Assembly (NCBI GenBank): GCA_949127695.1
Contig: CASBQH010000269.1
Location: 1-13,006 of the forward strand
Reading direction: 5' to 3'
From: Synechococcales cyanobacterium PMM_0073
Lineage (GTDB): Bacteria; Cyanobacteriota; Cyanobacteriia; Elainellales; Elainellaceae
DNA: 13,006 nucleotides
Part shown: one piece after another, positions 12,176 to 13,006 of the stretch
Position numbering within the stretch: position 1 is the stretch's first letter
Layout of the letters: each line of letters opens with the position of its first letter
Translations under genes and position numbers: made by a program
The notes under the pieces: generated by a model
Told to the model about the DNA's origin: nothing
The model's input: only the letters and a program-made list of their open reading frames with translations
The model's database searches: none

Positions 12176-13006
12176 ATGCTGTTTCTGCCGACGCCATCCC
12201 AGCGTTCCTGGTTTCGATCTGCCCTGCGGTGGCGAGGTTCGGTGATCCCGGCAATTCTGGATCGGACTTTGTTCTGCACAGCCTTCGCCGGATTGATTAC
12301 TGGGCTTCACGCTCAGGGCTGGCCGGTAGCAATTCCAGCGGTAGCCAGCGTTCTGCCCAATATAGTGCTGGGTTTGATGCTGGTGTTTCGTACCAACACA
12401 GCCTACGAGCGGTTTTGGGAAGGCCGCAAACTCTGGGGCAGCATGGTCAACACGACTCGCAACTTGGCGCGACACCTCTGGGTGACTGTGCAGGAGCGCT
12501 CTGACCCAGACCAGCATGGTGCCGATCGCGCTGAAAAGGCCGCAGTGCTTTATCTAATTGCTGCTTTTTCGGTGGCCACTAAGCTGCATCTGCGGCGAGA
12601 GTCGGTTAATCAGGAGTTGAAGCCGCTGCTCTCGGCAGCTCAGTATGACAAGCTGGCGCAGATGCAGAATCCACCGCTAGAAATAGCCTTCTGGATTCAA
12701 GACTATTTGCAAAGCTGCCACCAGCAACAGCGGCTGCATATCTATCAGCTAGGGCAGTTGCAGCAGCTCTTGAACCAGCTGGTAGATAATTTGGGTGGCT
12801 GCGAACGAATTCTGAAAACGCCAATCCCGACCGCCTATGCGATTCATCTCAAGCAGCTGCTGCTAATCTACTGCCTGCTGCTGCCGCTGCAATTCGTGCA
12901 TCAGATGGGCTGGCTGACTGTGCCGATGGTGCTGCTGGTTAGCTTTATGCTGTTTGGAATCGAACAGATCGGCATTGAAATCGAAAATCCGTTTGGCCGC
13001 GATCAC
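12176..13006 (+). CDS. Bestrophin-family ion channel protein (truncated by window edge)
   Basis: The frame is open from the ATG at 12176 to the right edge, giving 277 residues with no stop. It matches the bestrophin-like (formerly UPF0187) family of bacterial membrane proteins: WFRSALRWRGSVIPAIL near the start, a first membrane region, NTAYERFWEGRKLWG, GCERILKTPIPTAYAIHLKQ, then two further hydrophobic stretches and IGIEIENPFGRDH just before the edge. Relatives form pentameric ion channels; in algae and plants related proteins sit in thylakoids and affect anion or bicarbonate flux. A GTG at 12143 is an alternative in-frame start, but the ATG gives the usual N-terminus. Only the C-terminal end should be missing. 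It follows carA by 107 bp and may have its own promoter. Confidence 0.88.
   Translation, partial: MLFLPTPSQRSWFRSALRWRGSVIPAILDRTLFCTAFAGLITGLHAQGWPVAIPAVASVLPNIVLGLMLVFRTNTAYERFWEGRKLWGSMVNTTRNLARHLWVTVQERSDPDQHGADRAEKAAVLYLIAAFSVATKLHLRRESVNQELKPLLSAAQYDKLAQMQNPPLEIAFWIQDYLQSCHQQQRLHIYQLGQLQQLLNQLVDNLGGCERILKTPIPTAYAIHLKQLLLIYCLLLPLQFVHQMGWLTVPMVLLVSFMLFGIEQIGIEIENPFGRDH

Noticed and set aside
12004..12504. Plus-strand frame of 166 codons over the end of carA and the start of the bestrophin gene
   Set aside because: It overlaps two recognised genes in another frame and shows low-complexity Ser/Gly sequence.

Overview
The window reads as chromosomal DNA from a cyanobacterium, most likely filamentous or Leptolyngbya-like. 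Signs of this are two cyanobacteria-restricted families side by side (DUF2605 and DUF2973), an alr0857-type protein beside an HNH endonuclease, a CSP41-like atypical epimerase next to carA, and short double-hairpin dispersed repeats of the kind known from cyanobacterial genomes. The assignment rests on recognised protein families only; no search was run.

Layout. 1-430 (-) is the N-terminal part of a probable lytic transglycosylase, running off the left edge. 657-2129 (+) is leucyl aminopeptidase pepA, convergent with 2215-3402 (-), a family 2 glycosyltransferase with a TPR tail; a 10-bp inverted repeat lies between them. 3522-4846 (-) is a dense array of 14 tRNA genes plus one tRNA remnant, read right to left from a promoter near 4925-4954. 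5038-5421 and 5459-5977 (-) form a two-gene operon (alr0857-like protein and HNH endonuclease) behind a strong hairpin plus T-run that abuts the HNH Shine-Dalgarno. 6460-7326 (+) is a nucleotidyltransferase fused to an extra N-terminal domain. 7429-7791 and 8033-8368 (+) are DUF2605 and DUF2973 proteins. 8374-9162 (-) is an unrecognised membrane protein, 9251-9712 (-) ribosomal protein L9, 9872-10801 (-) the CSP41-like epimerase, 10917-12068 (+) carA, and 12176-13006 (+) a bestrophin-family channel cut by the right edge.

The most unusual part is the tRNA array. In three tRNAs of different identity (Leu-like UAG, Ser-GCU, Cys-GCA) a 26-nt dispersed repeat sits at the same place in the T-loop, replacing the two bases T55-C56. 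The Cys tRNA has a second, related repeat in its D-loop just after the GG pair, so both partners of the D-loop/T-loop tertiary contact are interrupted in one molecule. Other members are odd as well: C33 in the Ile and Glu-like tRNAs, a Leu anticodon on a class I body, a Thr tRNA without a normal 5' acceptor strand, and a tRNA with no anticodon arm.

The array promoter is crowded with the heptamer TACTACA, four direct copies at about 10-11 bp phasing. The same motif returns as a palindrome over the likely promoter of the nucleotidyltransferase gene 1.4 kb away. This suggests, as inference only, a shared regulator for a tRNA array and a potentially tRNA-related enzyme.
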